DNA from: JBBRHQ01 sp963720735
Lineage (GTDB): Bacteria > Actinomycetota > Thermoleophilia > Solirubrobacterales > 70-9
Assembly (NCBI GenBank): GCA_963720735.1
Contig: CAVRGL010000001.1
Location: 248,001-312,000, forward strand
Direction: 5' to 3'
DNA: 64,000 nucleotides
Below the pieces are notes generated by a model. It searched no databases. It saw only the letters and a program-made list of their open reading frames with translations, and was not told where the DNA came from. Shown here piece by piece: positions 33,904 to 42,079 of the stretch. Position numbers and translations under genes: made by a program. Every line of letters starts with the position of its first letter. Positions within the stretch are counted from its first letter, which is position 1.

Positions 33904-35190
33904 TCAGCCTGCGAGGTCGCCCTGGCCCGCAGACGTGTCGTCGGCTCCGGCGATCCCTTCGTCGCTGGCGAGGCCGGAGAGCTCCAGCTGTCCGTCCTCG
34001 CCGATCGAGGCTGCCGCGTCGACCGACTCGCCCATGGTGAGCTTCGTGAGGTCGATCCCCTCTGCCGCGGAGAAGGTCAGATCGGTCCCCGCTTCGCGGA
34101 TGTCGTCGGCAGAGAGGACGAGCTTGCCGGTCTCCGGACAGGCGATGACGATTCCTTCGAAGTCGCTGTAGTCGAAGTGGTCCTTGACCAGGAGCGAGCT
34201 CTGCCAGAGGCGAGCCACCGGCTCGATCGCGGGCGGCGGAGCCGGATCGGCATCGGGAGTGCACGACTGGGCGGCGTCGGAGGAGCCCCGCCGCGCAGGC
34301 CGTTGCCGTGCTTCGGTCTTCTCGATCTTCACGCCGGCCTCGACGTAGCTGCCCAGTGCCGGAGGGACCGGCGCCGCAGCCGGGTCTGCATCCGGATGCA
34401 CCCCGACCAGGACCGAGATGCCGCGCTTCGAGACGGTGTATGAACCCGTCTGCGGGTCGCGGGCGGTGACGATTCCGGTGATCTTCGCGTTGCCGGCCTG
34501 CCCGCTCCCGCTTCGGTCCCGCTCGGCGTAGGTGCCGTTGAAGAGCGGCCGGACCGTGGTCTTGACGATGGCGCCGGGCTCCGGAAGCTGCGAGGAATGG
34601 ACGGCGGCCATCGCCCCGTTACCGCTCGCCGCAACGGTGTAGCTGCCGGCGGCGGGATTGACGTGGACCACCACGCCGCTGATGTTCTGCTTCTGCGGCG
34701 GGGGATGGTGCGGAGGCGAAGTCGGCCTGCTGTGGTGGTGGTCCGGTGGTGCCGGCGCCTTTGGAGCCTCGGGGCTCGCGGGCGGAGGTGAAACGGGACT
34801 CACCGGCGGCGCCAAGGGCAGCGCCGCAGGAGGCGCGGGCGGGGGCGCGCCGGCACTCACCGGGATCGCCGCGTTCCCAACCGGGTTTCCCAGCGCCGCG
34901 AGGGGGGCGCCGGATGGGCTTGCGCTCGCCCCGCCTCTCGTGCCGCTCCCGGAGCTGCCTCCTCCGAACAGGGAGGCGGGAAGGCGGATGATCTGCCCTG
35001 CCCCGCTGGCCAGCCCGCCGGAGGCGCCCGGGCCGATCGCCACTCCGATAAACAGCCCCATGCCCAGCGCGCAGGCGCCCAGCGGACCGGCCCAGCGACG
35101 GTCGGTGACGACCCGCGGGGCCCAGGCCAGCCAGGCGGGAAGGCCTGCGGCGGCCGCCTGCTGTCCCGGCCCGGTGGGATCAGCCGCCAA
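33904..35190 (-). CDS. Membrane-anchored protein with two related extracytoplasmic repeats and a Pro-rich linker
   Basis: About 428 residues from TTG 35188-35190, which overlaps the stop of the zinc-ribbon gene upstream. One transmembrane helix (PLGACALGMGLFIGVAIG) is followed by a long Pro/Ser/Gly linker. Two related beta-rich repeats follow: GVVVHVNPAAGSYTVAASG... and GIVTARDPQTGSYTVSKRG..., each about 70 residues with the shared pattern (I/V)-x-x-x-(D/N)P-x-(T/A)-GSYTV. A C-terminal segment carries acidic residues. No catalytic motif seen. It is the last gene of the pst-led operon; a role in the cell envelope is inferred. Confidence 0.6.
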   Translation of the reverse strand: MAADPTGPGQQAAAAGLPAWLAWAPRVVTDRRWAGPLGACALGMGLFIGVAIGPGASGGLASGAGQIIRLPASLFGGGSSGSGTRGGASASPSGAPLAALGNPVGNAAIPVSAGAPPPAPPAALPLAPPVSPVSPPPASPEAPKAPAPPDHHHSRPTSPPHHPPPQKQNISGVVVHVNPAAGSYTVAASGNGAMAAVHSSQLPEPGAIVKTTVRPLFNGTYAERDRSGSGQAGNAKITGIVTARDPQTGSYTVSKRGISVLVGVHPDADPAAAPVPPALGSYVEAGVKIEKTEARQRPARRGSSDAAQSCTPDADPAPPPAIEPVARLWQSSLLVKDHFDYSDFEGIVIACPETGKLVLSADDIREAGTDLTFSAAEGIDLTKLTMGESVDAAASIGEDGQLELSGLASDEGIAGADDTSAGQGDLAG

Positions 35191-35728
35191 CCGGGCCCTC
35201 GAACGGCTGCGACGGAGGGAAGGGCGCCGCTGGAGCGGGTGCCGGCGCGGACGGAGCCGCGGCAGGGGCGGCATCCGGCGGCGCGGGTGCCGGATAGCCG
35301 CTGGCCGGCGTCGCCGCTTCCATCAGGCCGCCACCGCACTGCCAGCAGAATGCCGCCCCGCGCGCGTAGAGCGCTCCGCAGGACGGGCAGACGCCGGCGG
35401 CGCCCGCCTCCTCCAGCTTCAGCAACCGCTCGACCTCGGATAGCTCCGCGTCCACCTGCTGGAGCTTCGCCGCCTGCCTGATCAGGACGTCGAGCCGGAA
35501 GTGGTCCCGGCCGGCCATCTCGTAGGCCAGGCCGCCGAGATCCCACTGAAGTTCGGCGAACTCCCTCGCAAGGGCCTCGCGGCGCTCCCGCAGCTCCGAC
35601 GGCGGCACAGCCTGAGCGGCGGGTGGCGGTGTCTCGGCCGCCGGTTGGGCCGCCTGCGGCAGCGCCGGCCCTGCCGGGCGCCCCTTCCCGAGGCGGAGGC
35701 CTCCTCCCCGTCTGCGCGAATCCCCCAT
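35180..35728 (-). CDS. Cytoplasmic zinc-ribbon protein with coiled-coil region
   Basis: 182 residues, no membrane segment. A central helical, coiled-coil-like stretch (LRERREALAREFAELQWDLG to VDAELSEVERLLKLEE) precedes a zinc ribbon, CPSCGALYARGAAFCWQCG, then a Pro/Ala-rich tail. Its ATG overlaps the stop of the upstream zinc-ribbon/SPOR gene (TGATG) and its stop overlaps the next start. The repeated use of zinc-ribbon heads in this and the neighbouring gene suggests they form a common scaffold. Function unknown. Confidence 0.7.
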   Translation of the reverse strand: MGDSRRRGGGLRLGKGRPAGPALPQAAQPAAETPPPAAQAVPPSELRERREALAREFAELQWDLGGLAYEMAGRDHFRLDVLIRQAAKLQQVDAELSEVERLLKLEEAGAAGVCPSCGALYARGAAFCWQCGGGLMEAATPASGYPAPAPPDAAPAAAPSAPAPAPAAPFPPSQPFEGPVGG

Positions 35729-36696
35729 CAGCCGCCTATCGTGATCGTTCCGCTGCCGCCGCCCGTCTGCTTGTTCGGGTTCAGTGGCGCCTTCTTGCCC
35801 TGGGTCGAGATCTGATCGGGCAGCTTCTTGATCGCGTTCTCATACGCTTGGCCCGACTTGCTGTTGAGACCGTTCAGGGCCTTGTCCGAGGCCTGAACCG
35901 GCTGCTTGGAGTTGCGCGCAGCCTGACTGGTTAGGTCGTTGACCGAGTTGGTCGTCGGTCCGCTCCCGGCGGATCCCGAGCCTCCGCCCGCCGAGGTCGA
36001 CACCCTGACCACGGTGGCGGTGGGGAAGCTCTTCCTCAGCTTCGAGAGCGCCTTCTCGGCCTCAGGCTTGGAGCCGTAGACACCCGAGTAGATCACGTAC
36101 TTCCCGCCCGGCAGGCTCGCGTACTTGTCCGAGTCGAGGGCCCCGACGCCGGGGGCGCCCTTGTCCTCGGCCTGCTTCTTCTGGGCATCGACGTCGCCCG
36201 CGCTGGTCCCGGCCTTCGGCAGCGTCCCCAGCTCTACCGTGTAGCCCGACTTGGCCGTCGGCCAGTCGCTCGTGAACGTCCCTGTGTCGGCGACGTCCTG
36301 CGAGGTGCCTCCCCCGCCCGTCGTGCTCGCAGTGTCGGCAGCCGAGCCACCGCCCACCTGGACCACTGGCGCCGGAGGCGAGCTCCCCCCGGAGTTCCCC
36401 TTGCCGATCAGCACACCGAGGAGCAGCATCAGGCCGAGGGCGGCGATTCCGAGCACCGCGGCCAGCGGGGACTCCGCCAGGCCGGAGCGCCGAGGCGCCG
36501 AGGATGGCGCTTCGCTCGCGGCGCTGCCGTTGCTCGCGCCTGCGAGGAGCGATTCGTAATCGACCCGGTGACCCGCGCGGCGCTGGCCGCAGTTGAGGCA
36601 ATAACGCTGGTCCTCGGCCAGCGGGGCGCCGCAGGCACTGCAGGGCTCGCCCCGCTCTCCGAGGACCGGTAGGGGCGGGGACTCAGTGCTGGCCAT
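35728..36696 (-). CDS. Zinc-ribbon membrane protein with extracytoplasmic SPOR-like domain
   Basis: 322 residues. N-terminal zinc ribbon CSACGAPLAEDQRYCLNCG, then a short linker, one transmembrane helix (LAAVLGIAALGLMLLLGVLIG), a Gly/Ser linker and a sporulation-related-repeat-like domain (YVIYSGVYGSKPEAEKALSK, typical beta-alpha-beta SPOR pattern near residues 190-230). SPOR domains bind denuded peptidoglycan at division sites. The topology places the ribbon in the cytoplasm and SPOR outside, in keeping with a signal linking wall and cytoplasm. It follows the lipoprotein gene by nine bases in the pst operon. Confidence 0.75.
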   Translation of the reverse strand: MASTESPPLPVLGERGEPCSACGAPLAEDQRYCLNCGQRRAGHRVDYESLLAGASNGSAASEAPSSAPRRSGLAESPLAAVLGIAALGLMLLLGVLIGKGNSGGSSPPAPVVQVGGGSAADTASTTGGGGTSQDVADTGTFTSDWPTAKSGYTVELGTLPKAGTSAGDVDAQKKQAEDKGAPGVGALDSDKYASLPGGKYVIYSGVYGSKPEAEKALSKLRKSFPTATVVRVSTSAGGGSGSAGSGPTTNSVNDLTSQAARNSKQPVQASDKALNGLNSKSGQAYENAIKKLPDQISTQGKKAPLNPNKQTGGGSGTITIGG

Positions 36697-36705
36697 GGCT
36701 CCTCC

Positions 36706-37461
36706 TCACTTGGATTGGTCGAGTGCCGGGAACGAGGTGACGTCGACCTTCGTACCTTTCGGGTCGCCGATGAAGAAGATCGTGTAATGCAGCGGCTTGA
36801 TGCTGTCCTTTAGGTGGTCGATCGCCCCACGTCCGGCGGCGACGACCTTGCCGCCCTTGCTGCCCACCGCGTAGAGCAGCAGCCTGCCCTGGTCGGTCCC
36901 CGTCTTGTTGACGACCGTCCCCCGCACCTCGAGCCCCGAGACCGGGTCGTTCTCGAGCTTCGGCGGGCCGACCTCGATGTCCGGCAGGTCTCCGCTCAGA
37001 GTCGAGCTGCTCTGCCCCACCTCCGCCTTCACCGACTTCGGCTTCCCCGTGGCCAGCACCTGGTCGTTGACCCAGTAGGCGGTCTCGTGCGGCTTGAGGA
37101 TCGGCATCGAGGTGAGCGCCGGCTCCAGCCCAGGGGTGGTGTTTGTGTAGACGGTGCGGCCCTTGGCGTCGAACACTTTGACCTCGACCGGGACGTCCGT
37201 CAGCGTCTGGTCCGACTGGTTCTCGAGCCCGAGGACGACGGCGCTCCCGTTGACGTCGGAGATGAGGGTGGTTGAGGTCACCTTGACGTCGGCGCTCTGC
37301 TTGGTGACCTTCAGCCCGGTCTCCTCCTTGAGGACCGTCGAGCCCTTCCTCGCCAGCTCGGCGCTGTGCTCCTGGGTCGATTGGCAGGCGGCGAGGAGCA
37401 GCGCTACGAGCGCCGCCGCGAGGGCGGCCGGCGCAAAAGGGCGCAGCGCGGCGAGCCTCAC
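36706..37461 (-). CDS. Lipoprotein with FxLYD-like domains
   Basis: 251 residues with a lipoprotein signal (hydrophobic stretch then LLLAACQST; the Cys is the lipidated residue). Two beta-sandwich segments follow: VLGLENQSDQTLTDVPVEVKVF...GRTVYTNT and LEVRGTVVNKTGTDQGRLLLY, which match the FxLYD-type pattern (VxGxVxNxS...v.v...f). GTG at 37459-37461 overlaps the pstB stop (GTGA). Exported envelope protein of unknown role; its place right after pstB suggests expression under phosphate starvation. Confidence 0.75.
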   Translation of the reverse strand: MRLAALRPFAPAALAAALVALLLAACQSTQEHSAELARKGSTVLKEETGLKVTKQSADVKVTSTTLISDVNGSAVVLGLENQSDQTLTDVPVEVKVFDAKGRTVYTNTTPGLEPALTSMPILKPHETAYWVNDQVLATGKPKSVKAEVGQSSSTLSGDLPDIEVGPPKLENDPVSGLEVRGTVVNKTGTDQGRLLLYAVGSKGGKVVAAGRGAIDHLKDSIKPLHYTIFFIGDPKGTKVDVTSFPALDQSK

Positions 37462-38405
37462 CCGAACCCCCCGCTGACGTACTCGCGGGTGCGCTCGGCC
37501 CGGGGCATGCTGAAGACCTGATCGGCGCTCCCGTACTCGATCAGGTCGCCCAGATACATGAAGGCGACCTGATCGCCGACCCGCTGCGCCTGCTGCAGGT
37601 TGTGAGTGACGATCACGATCGCGATCTCCGAGCGGAGCCGGACGATGGTCTCCTCGATCACCTGGGTCGAGAGGGGGTCGAGCGCCGAGCAGGGCTCGTC
37701 GAGGAGGAGGACCTCGGGGTGGATCGCCAGCGAGCGCGCAATGCAGAGGCGCTGCTGCTGGCCGCCCGAGAGGGCCAGGGCCGGGTGATCGAGGTCGTCC
37801 TTGACCTCCTCGTAGAGGCCGGCCCGCAACAGGGCATCGACCACTGCGGGCTCGAGCGCTGCCCGCCGGGGCCTCTTCGAGCCCCTTTCCCGCAACCCGT
37901 AGGCGATGTTGTCGAAGATGCTCATCGGGAACGGGTTGGGCTGCTGGAAGAGCATCCCCACCCGGCGGCGCAGGTGGGTTTCGTCGAAGCTGTCGACGTC
38001 GTAGCCGTCGAGCAGGATGCGACCGCTCCGCATCGCCGTCGGCGTCAGGTCGATGAGGCGGTTGAGCGAGCGCAGCAGGGTGGTCTTGCCGCAGCCTGAA
38101 GGCCCGATCAGGGCCAGTACCTCGCCCTGGCGAACCGGCAGCGACACCTGGTTGACGGCGAGCTTGCTGCCGAAGGCGACGCTGAGCTGCTCGGTGCGCA
38201 TTCTCTCGACCACGTTGGTCGGCGGCTTGTGGACCCTGGGCCGGCCCGCCGCGACGGCGGTTGCGGTCCCATGCCCGTTGCCACCCGATGGGCCAACCTG
38301 AGGCGGAGGAGGGGCGGCCACGTTCGGCGGGTCGCCGACGACGATCCTCCGCATCGGAGGAGGAAGCCTGGGGTCGCGGCGACCGCCGCCCTCTACCTGC
38401 TCCAC
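37458..38405 (-). CDS. pstB: Phosphate ABC transporter ATP-binding protein
   Basis: ATPase of the high-affinity phosphate importer. Walker A GPSGCGKTTLLRSLNRL, Q-loop QQPNPFPMSIFDNIAYGLR, signature LSGGQQQRLCIARS and Walker B LLLDEPCSALDPLST are all intact; the SALDP form is typical of PstB. From GTG 38403-38405 the protein has 315 residues, with an unusual Pro/Gly-rich extension of about 68 residues before MRTEQLSVAFGS. An internal ATG at 38199-38201 would give the usual length, so the true start is uncertain. Overlaps pstA and the lipoprotein gene. Confidence 0.92.
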   Translation of the reverse strand: MEQVEGGGRRDPRLPPPMRRIVVGDPPNVAAPPPPQVGPSGGNGHGTATAVAAGRPRVHKPPTNVVERMRTEQLSVAFGSKLAVNQVSLPVRQGEVLALIGPSGCGKTTLLRSLNRLIDLTPTAMRSGRILLDGYDVDSFDETHLRRRVGMLFQQPNPFPMSIFDNIAYGLRERGSKRPRRAALEPAVVDALLRAGLYEEVKDDLDHPALALSGGQQQRLCIARSLAIHPEVLLLDEPCSALDPLSTQVIEETIVRLRSEIAIVIVTHNLQQAQRVGDQVAFMYLGDLIEYGSADQVFSMPRAERTREYVSGGFG

Positions 38406-39321
38406 ACCGGCTTCCTTCTGGAGGCGATCAGGTCGATCGCGAAGTTGAGGCCGATGACGATCAGCAGCAGGACGAAGGCCGCGGCATAGGCCTTGTCGGG
38501 CGCCCCACCCTCGCCGGCTGGAGAGTTGTTGTAGACATAGCTGGTCAGGGTGCTCCCGGTCCCCTTCAGGGCGCCGAGGACCGGCGTCCCGCTCTCGGCC
38601 TGCAGCGTCTGGGAGCCGCCCAGCAGGATCACGACGATCGCCGTATCGCCGACGATCCGCCCCATGCCGAGAGCCACCCCGGTGCCGATTCCCGGCCGCG
38701 AGGCCGGCAGAAGCACACGGCGGATGGTCGAGGCCTTGTCCTTGCCGAGCGAGTAGGAGGCCTCGCGGACGTGCTGCGGGATCGCCTGCAGCGCCTCGCG
38801 GGTCGCCCCCACGACAAGCGGGATCGCGATCAGCGACATGATCGCCCCCGCCGTCAGGAACGACTTGCCGAACACCGCCCCCCCGGCGGCGGTGAAGGAG
38901 AGGAAGGAGAAGGCGCCGTTCTGGAAGACGATCAGGCCGAAGATCGCCAGCACGATGGTCGGGGTGCCTGCGACTATCTCGACCCCCGACTCGACCGCCC
39001 TCGCCAGCCCGGCGGGCCTGCCGTACTCCGAGAGCCAGACGGCGATCGCGATCCCGACCGGTGCGGCTATCAGCGTCCCGATCGTGGTCAGGATCAGGGT
39101 GCCAAGGATGGGGTCGAGGAAGCCGCCGCTCCTCTGCTGGTTGAGGCTGGGCAGGGGATGGGTGACCAGCTGGTTCAAATTGAGGAACTGGATCCCGCGA
39201 AACAGCATGTAGAGGCAGATCGCCCCCGCGATCACGAGAAGCGAGATCCCGGCGACCCAGGCGGCGGCCGAGGCCGGAGCCCGGTGCGCAAGGTCGGCTG
39301 CCAGGACGGGCCGTCGCTCAT
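38393..39321 (-). CDS. pstA: Phosphate ABC transporter permease PstA, probable frameshift near the start
   Basis: Membrane permease with six hydrophobic segments. The body is clear: VAGISLLVIAGAICLYMLF, then GIAIAVWLSEYGRPAGLARAV and the ABC-permease EAA loop ALQAIPQHVREASYSLGKDK. The expected ATG (39319-39321, MSDGPSWQP) overlaps the pstC stop as ATGA, but it is in a different frame from the body, so a one-base shift probably lies between 39245 and 39318. The alternative, a GTG at 39388 in the body frame, would overlap pstC by 71 bases. I favour a sequence error. Confidence 0.88.
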
Positions 39322-40359
39322 CGGCTCTGCAGCGTGTAGCGGCGGATCGAGCGCCGGATGAACCAGCCTCCGAAGGAGAGGAAGGCACTGGAGACGAGGA
39401 GGATCGCCGCGAACGCGTAGAGAGTCTCCCCGAAGGGCTTCACCGTCAGCCCCTCGGCGTTGGCGACGATGCTTGCGGCGAGCGGGCGGGCCGGCTCGAG
39501 GAAGAAGATCGCTCCGTCGAGCGGGTTGGGCGCGAAGCCGATCCCGCCGGTCACCATCGACAGCATGATCGCCTCCCCGAGGGCGCGCGCGGTGGCGAGG
39601 ACGGCTGCCGCGACGATCGCCGGCCTGGCCGCCCTCACCGTGACGGTCCACATCGCCCGCCAGCGGTTCACGCCGAGGGCGAGCGCCCCCTCCGTCCAGG
39701 CGGCCGGAACCGAGCGCAGCCCATCGACGGTGATCGCGATCATGATCGGCGTGATCATCACCGTGAGGACGACAATCCCGACGCCGATGCTCTCCCCGGT
39801 CGAGCTGGATCACGTACGCAACCGACTGCTTGGCGTGCTCGCTGATCAGATGCTGGTCGACGAAGGGGACGAGGACCAGCACGCCGATCAGGCCGTAGAT
39901 GACCGATGGGACGGCGGCAAGCAGCCGCACGATCGGGTCGAGGATCCGCCGGAGCACGGCCGGGGCGAACTCGACGATGAAAATCGCCGAGAGCACCGCG
40001 ATGATCATCGCCAGGCCCACGGAGATGCCGGTGATCAGCAGCGTCGCCCATATCAGCGGCCAGGCATGGAGCGTGTAGTGATACGCGCTGGGGTCGCCCG
40101 GGGAGTTGAAGATGTCGGCGAGCTGCTGGTTGACGTCTCCCCCGGGCCCGAACCAGGAGAGCCCGTTGTGGGCGAAGGACGGCCAGGCCTTGGTGAAGAC
40201 GAAGACCAGCATGAAGCCGATCAGCGCCAGGACCGCACAGGACAGCGCGCCGAGCAAGAGCTCGACGCGCCGGTCCGTCGGGTCCGTCTCCGCCGCCCCT
40301 GTCGCCAGGGGCGGCGGAGACGAGTACTGCTCTGCTGTGGCTAGCTCAGCGGAACCCAC
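39318..40359 (-). CDS. pstC: Phosphate ABC transporter permease PstC, one frameshift
   Basis: Membrane permease. The first part (from GTG 40357-40359) has LIGFMLVFVFTKAWPSF, then SAIFIVEFAPAVLRRILDPI and PSVIYGLIGVLVLVPFV. The second part, in the next frame, has MITPIMIAITVDGLRSVPAA, EGALALGVNRWRAMW and TARALGEAIMLSMVTG. A one-base shift lies at 39795-39815 around the codons for IQLDR; the remaining protein is complete on both sides. The start overlaps the pstS stop, and the end overlaps pstA (ATGA). Confidence 0.88.
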
Positions 40360-41147
40360 TGGGTGGCGATGATCCTGCGGGCCGCCTTGCTGTGCTTGAT
40401 CCAGCCGATCCACTTCTTCACGGCCCCCTTCGGCTTGCCGCGTGTGACCATGTAGAAGTTGCGCAGCCCGCCGTACTGGCCCGACTTGGCGTTGCGCAGG
40501 GTGCAGGGGACACCGGCGTAGGGGATCGCCCAGTTCGTCTTGGCGAAGAACAGGGAGACGTAGCCGACCCCGCTCTTGTCCTTTTGCACCCGCTGCTGGA
40601 TCAGGCCGTTGGAGCCCTCCTGGGTCGCCCCCGAGAAGATGTGGGCACTGCCCATGAAGATCTTCTGGAAGGCGTCCTGGGTGCCGGAGGCCGGCGTCCG
40701 CACATAGACGTCGATCGTCCCGCTACGCGGCGAGCCGGGCACACCGCTCCAGTTGCGGACGTCGCCGCCGAAGATCGCCTGCACACCGTTCTGGCTGATC
40801 CCCGGGACCTTGTTGGCCGGATTGGTGGTGATGCAGATCGCGTCATGGGCGATCTTGTTGAACACCAGCCCCCCGGGGTCGCCGGGCTTCGGGTCGCGCG
40901 ATGAGTTCCCAATCGAGACGGCTCCCGCGGCGACATCGGCGATACCGACGTCCGAGCCGCCCTGCTGCAGCTTGAAGGCGACATGATGGGTTTTCACGTA
41001 CTTGCGGGCCAGCAGCGCCGCAAGGGGGGCGACCGAGGTCGACCCGCTCATCGTGATCGTCGTCTTGGCCGAGGCCACCGCCGGCACAGCCCCCAGCAGG
41101 GCCAGCGCCGCGGCAACGCTCACCAAGCGCATCTTTGCTCTGGACAA
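40341..41147 (-). CDS. pstS: Phosphate-binding protein PstS
   Basis: Extracellular phosphate receptor, 268 residues. Signal peptide (LVSVAAALALLGAVPAVASA), then the phosphate-site SGSTSVAPLA and the second conserved GGSDVGIADVAAGAVSIGNS; TPASGTQDAF is the third. There is no lipobox, so it may be secreted or held by the uncleaved signal. I choose TTG at 41145-41147 because AAGGAG stands seven bases upstream; an ATG at 41132 is the next option. Leads the pst operon behind a candidate PHO box. Confidence 0.92.
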   Translation of the reverse strand: MSRAKMRLVSVAAALALLGAVPAVASAKTTITMSGSTSVAPLAALLARKYVKTHHVAFKLQQGGSDVGIADVAAGAVSIGNSSRDPKPGDPGGLVFNKIAHDAICITTNPANKVPGISQNGVQAIFGGDVRNWSGVPGSPRSGTIDVYVRTPASGTQDAFQKIFMGSAHIFSGATQEGSNGLIQQRVQKDKSGVGYVSLFFAKTNWAIPYAGVPCTLRNAKSGQYGGLRNFYMVTRGKPKGAVKKWIGWIKHSKAARRIIATQWVPLS

Positions 41148-41223
41148 GTCAGCACTCCTTTCGAGGCCCAAGGGCCGTAGTTCCCTGGATGGCCCGATGC
41201 TCGCCGCCCCGCAGTGCCCCTGT

Positions 41224-41240
41224 GTGACCAACAGGTGACC
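41224..41240 (-). promoter_or_regulatory. Candidate PHO box upstream of pstS
   Basis: On the coding strand GGTCAC occurs twice, at 41240-41235 and 41229-41224, exactly 11 bases apart (GGTCACCTGTTGGTCAC). Direct repeats with an 11-bp period are the hallmark of PhoB/PhoP-type sites. They lie about 77 bases before the pstS start codon, a place suited to phosphate-starvation activation. No phoB/phoR gene is in the window. Confidence 0.5.
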
Positions 41241-41244
41241 GCGA

Positions 41245-41261
41245 TGTAAAAACGGTGCAAC
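41245..41261. repeat. 17-bp repeat, copy A (upstream of pstS)
   Basis: TGTAAAAACGGTGCAAC lies just upstream of the PHO-box-like repeats. A second copy differing at one base occurs at 42049-42065, upstream of the secreted protein gene in the same orientation. The AT-run stands out in this GC-rich DNA, so both may be the same operator or promoter element. Confidence 0.5.
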
Positions 41262-41289
41262 AGGGCGCTACCCGGGCGGAGGCGCGAAA

Positions 41290-41320
41290 ATGGCGGCACG
41301 GAACAGGTCCGTGCCGCCAT
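41290..41320 (-). terminator. Strong rho-independent terminator of the secreted Cys/His-rich protein gene
   Basis: Perfect 13-bp stem ATGGCGGCACGGA (41290-41302) and TCCGTGCCGCCAT (41308-41320) with a 5-base loop. In the minus direction it is followed by TTTT. It lies 35 bases beyond the stop of the 191-residue protein and isolates that gene from the pst operon. Confidence 0.8.
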
Positions 41321-41355
41321 CCGCTGGACACCGAGCCTCTGTCTAGCTGGGCGTG

Positions 41356-41931
41356 CTAGTGGCGATGCCCGCCGTGCTTCTTGTGGCTGGCCTTGCAGGG
41401 AATGGTCAGGGCCACCGGCTCGGACTGCGTGTAATACGGCTGATCGGGTGTGGTCGGCTTTACCTCCTGCACCGTCACGGTCGCCCAAACCCTCCAGCGA
41501 TCCCCTCCCTTGTGGCGGATGCACGGGTTCTTCGCCAGGCCTATCTGCCCGACGATCCGGGACGGCGGGCTTGCCAGTCCGTGGCAGCCGACGCCCTCTC
41601 CCGGGAAGAAACCCTCGCACTCGAATGACTCCGCCGTGGGGCTGCTGCCCTGGTAGCCGACCGCGTCGGGCGAGAAGTACTCGACCTGGCGGTTGGAGAC
41701 GATGCTGAAGGCGTAGACGTCCTCGTTGCAGAAGAACCGGTAGTCGTAGGCGAATCCGTCATACCCGGGCACGTCCTTGTTGGGAATCGTCTTCCCGGCA
41801 CAGGAAACCTTGGCCGCGGAAGCGCCGCCCGGCAGCGCCATCAACCCGAGGCAGCCGGCGGCAGCCGCCAGCGCGAGAGCCCCCCACCGCGAGTGGCCCG
41901 GGCGCCAGCTTCGATCTCTCATCTTCAACAC
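41356..41931 (-). CDS. Secreted cysteine-containing protein with His-rich tail
   Basis: 191 residues. Signal peptide (GALALAAAAGCLGLMALPGGASA) followed by a mature part with six Cys (AKVSCAG, RFFCNED, SFECEGF, GVGCHGL, KNPCIRH, TIPCKAS), probably three disulfides, and a C-terminal KASHKKHGGHRH that could bind metal. GTG at 41929-41931 has TAAGGAG eight bases upstream, and codes MLKMRDRSWRPGHSR. No known domain is recognised. Its promoter region has the second copy of the 17-bp element seen before pstS, and a strong terminator follows, so it is a single-gene unit. Confidence 0.75.
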   Translation of the reverse strand: MLKMRDRSWRPGHSRWGALALAAAAGCLGLMALPGGASAAKVSCAGKTIPNKDVPGYDGFAYDYRFFCNEDVYAFSIVSNRQVEYFSPDAVGYQGSSPTAESFECEGFFPGEGVGCHGLASPPSRIVGQIGLAKNPCIRHKGGDRWRVWATVTVQEVKPTTPDQPYYTQSEPVALTIPCKASHKKHGGHRH

Positions 41932-42048
41932 CTAGCGTGCTCCTTAGATTGCGGTTTCGTGCCCAGCTCTTGAGGCCGAGACACTCACACTCGAAGCGCA
42001 GTCTCCGTTCGCGTCAGGGCACACCGTGTTGCGATCCTGTTTCTACGG

Positions 42049-42065
42049 TGTAAAAACGGCGCAAC
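42049..42065. repeat. 17-bp repeat, copy B (upstream of the secreted Cys/His-rich gene)
   Basis: TGTAAAAACGGCGCAAC, one mismatch to copy A at 41245-41261 and in the same orientation relative to its downstream gene, about 118 bases before that gene's start. It shares no GGTCAC direct repeat, so it is not simply a PHO box. Confidence 0.5.
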
Positions 42066-42079
42066 GCGCCGCCGCGCCC

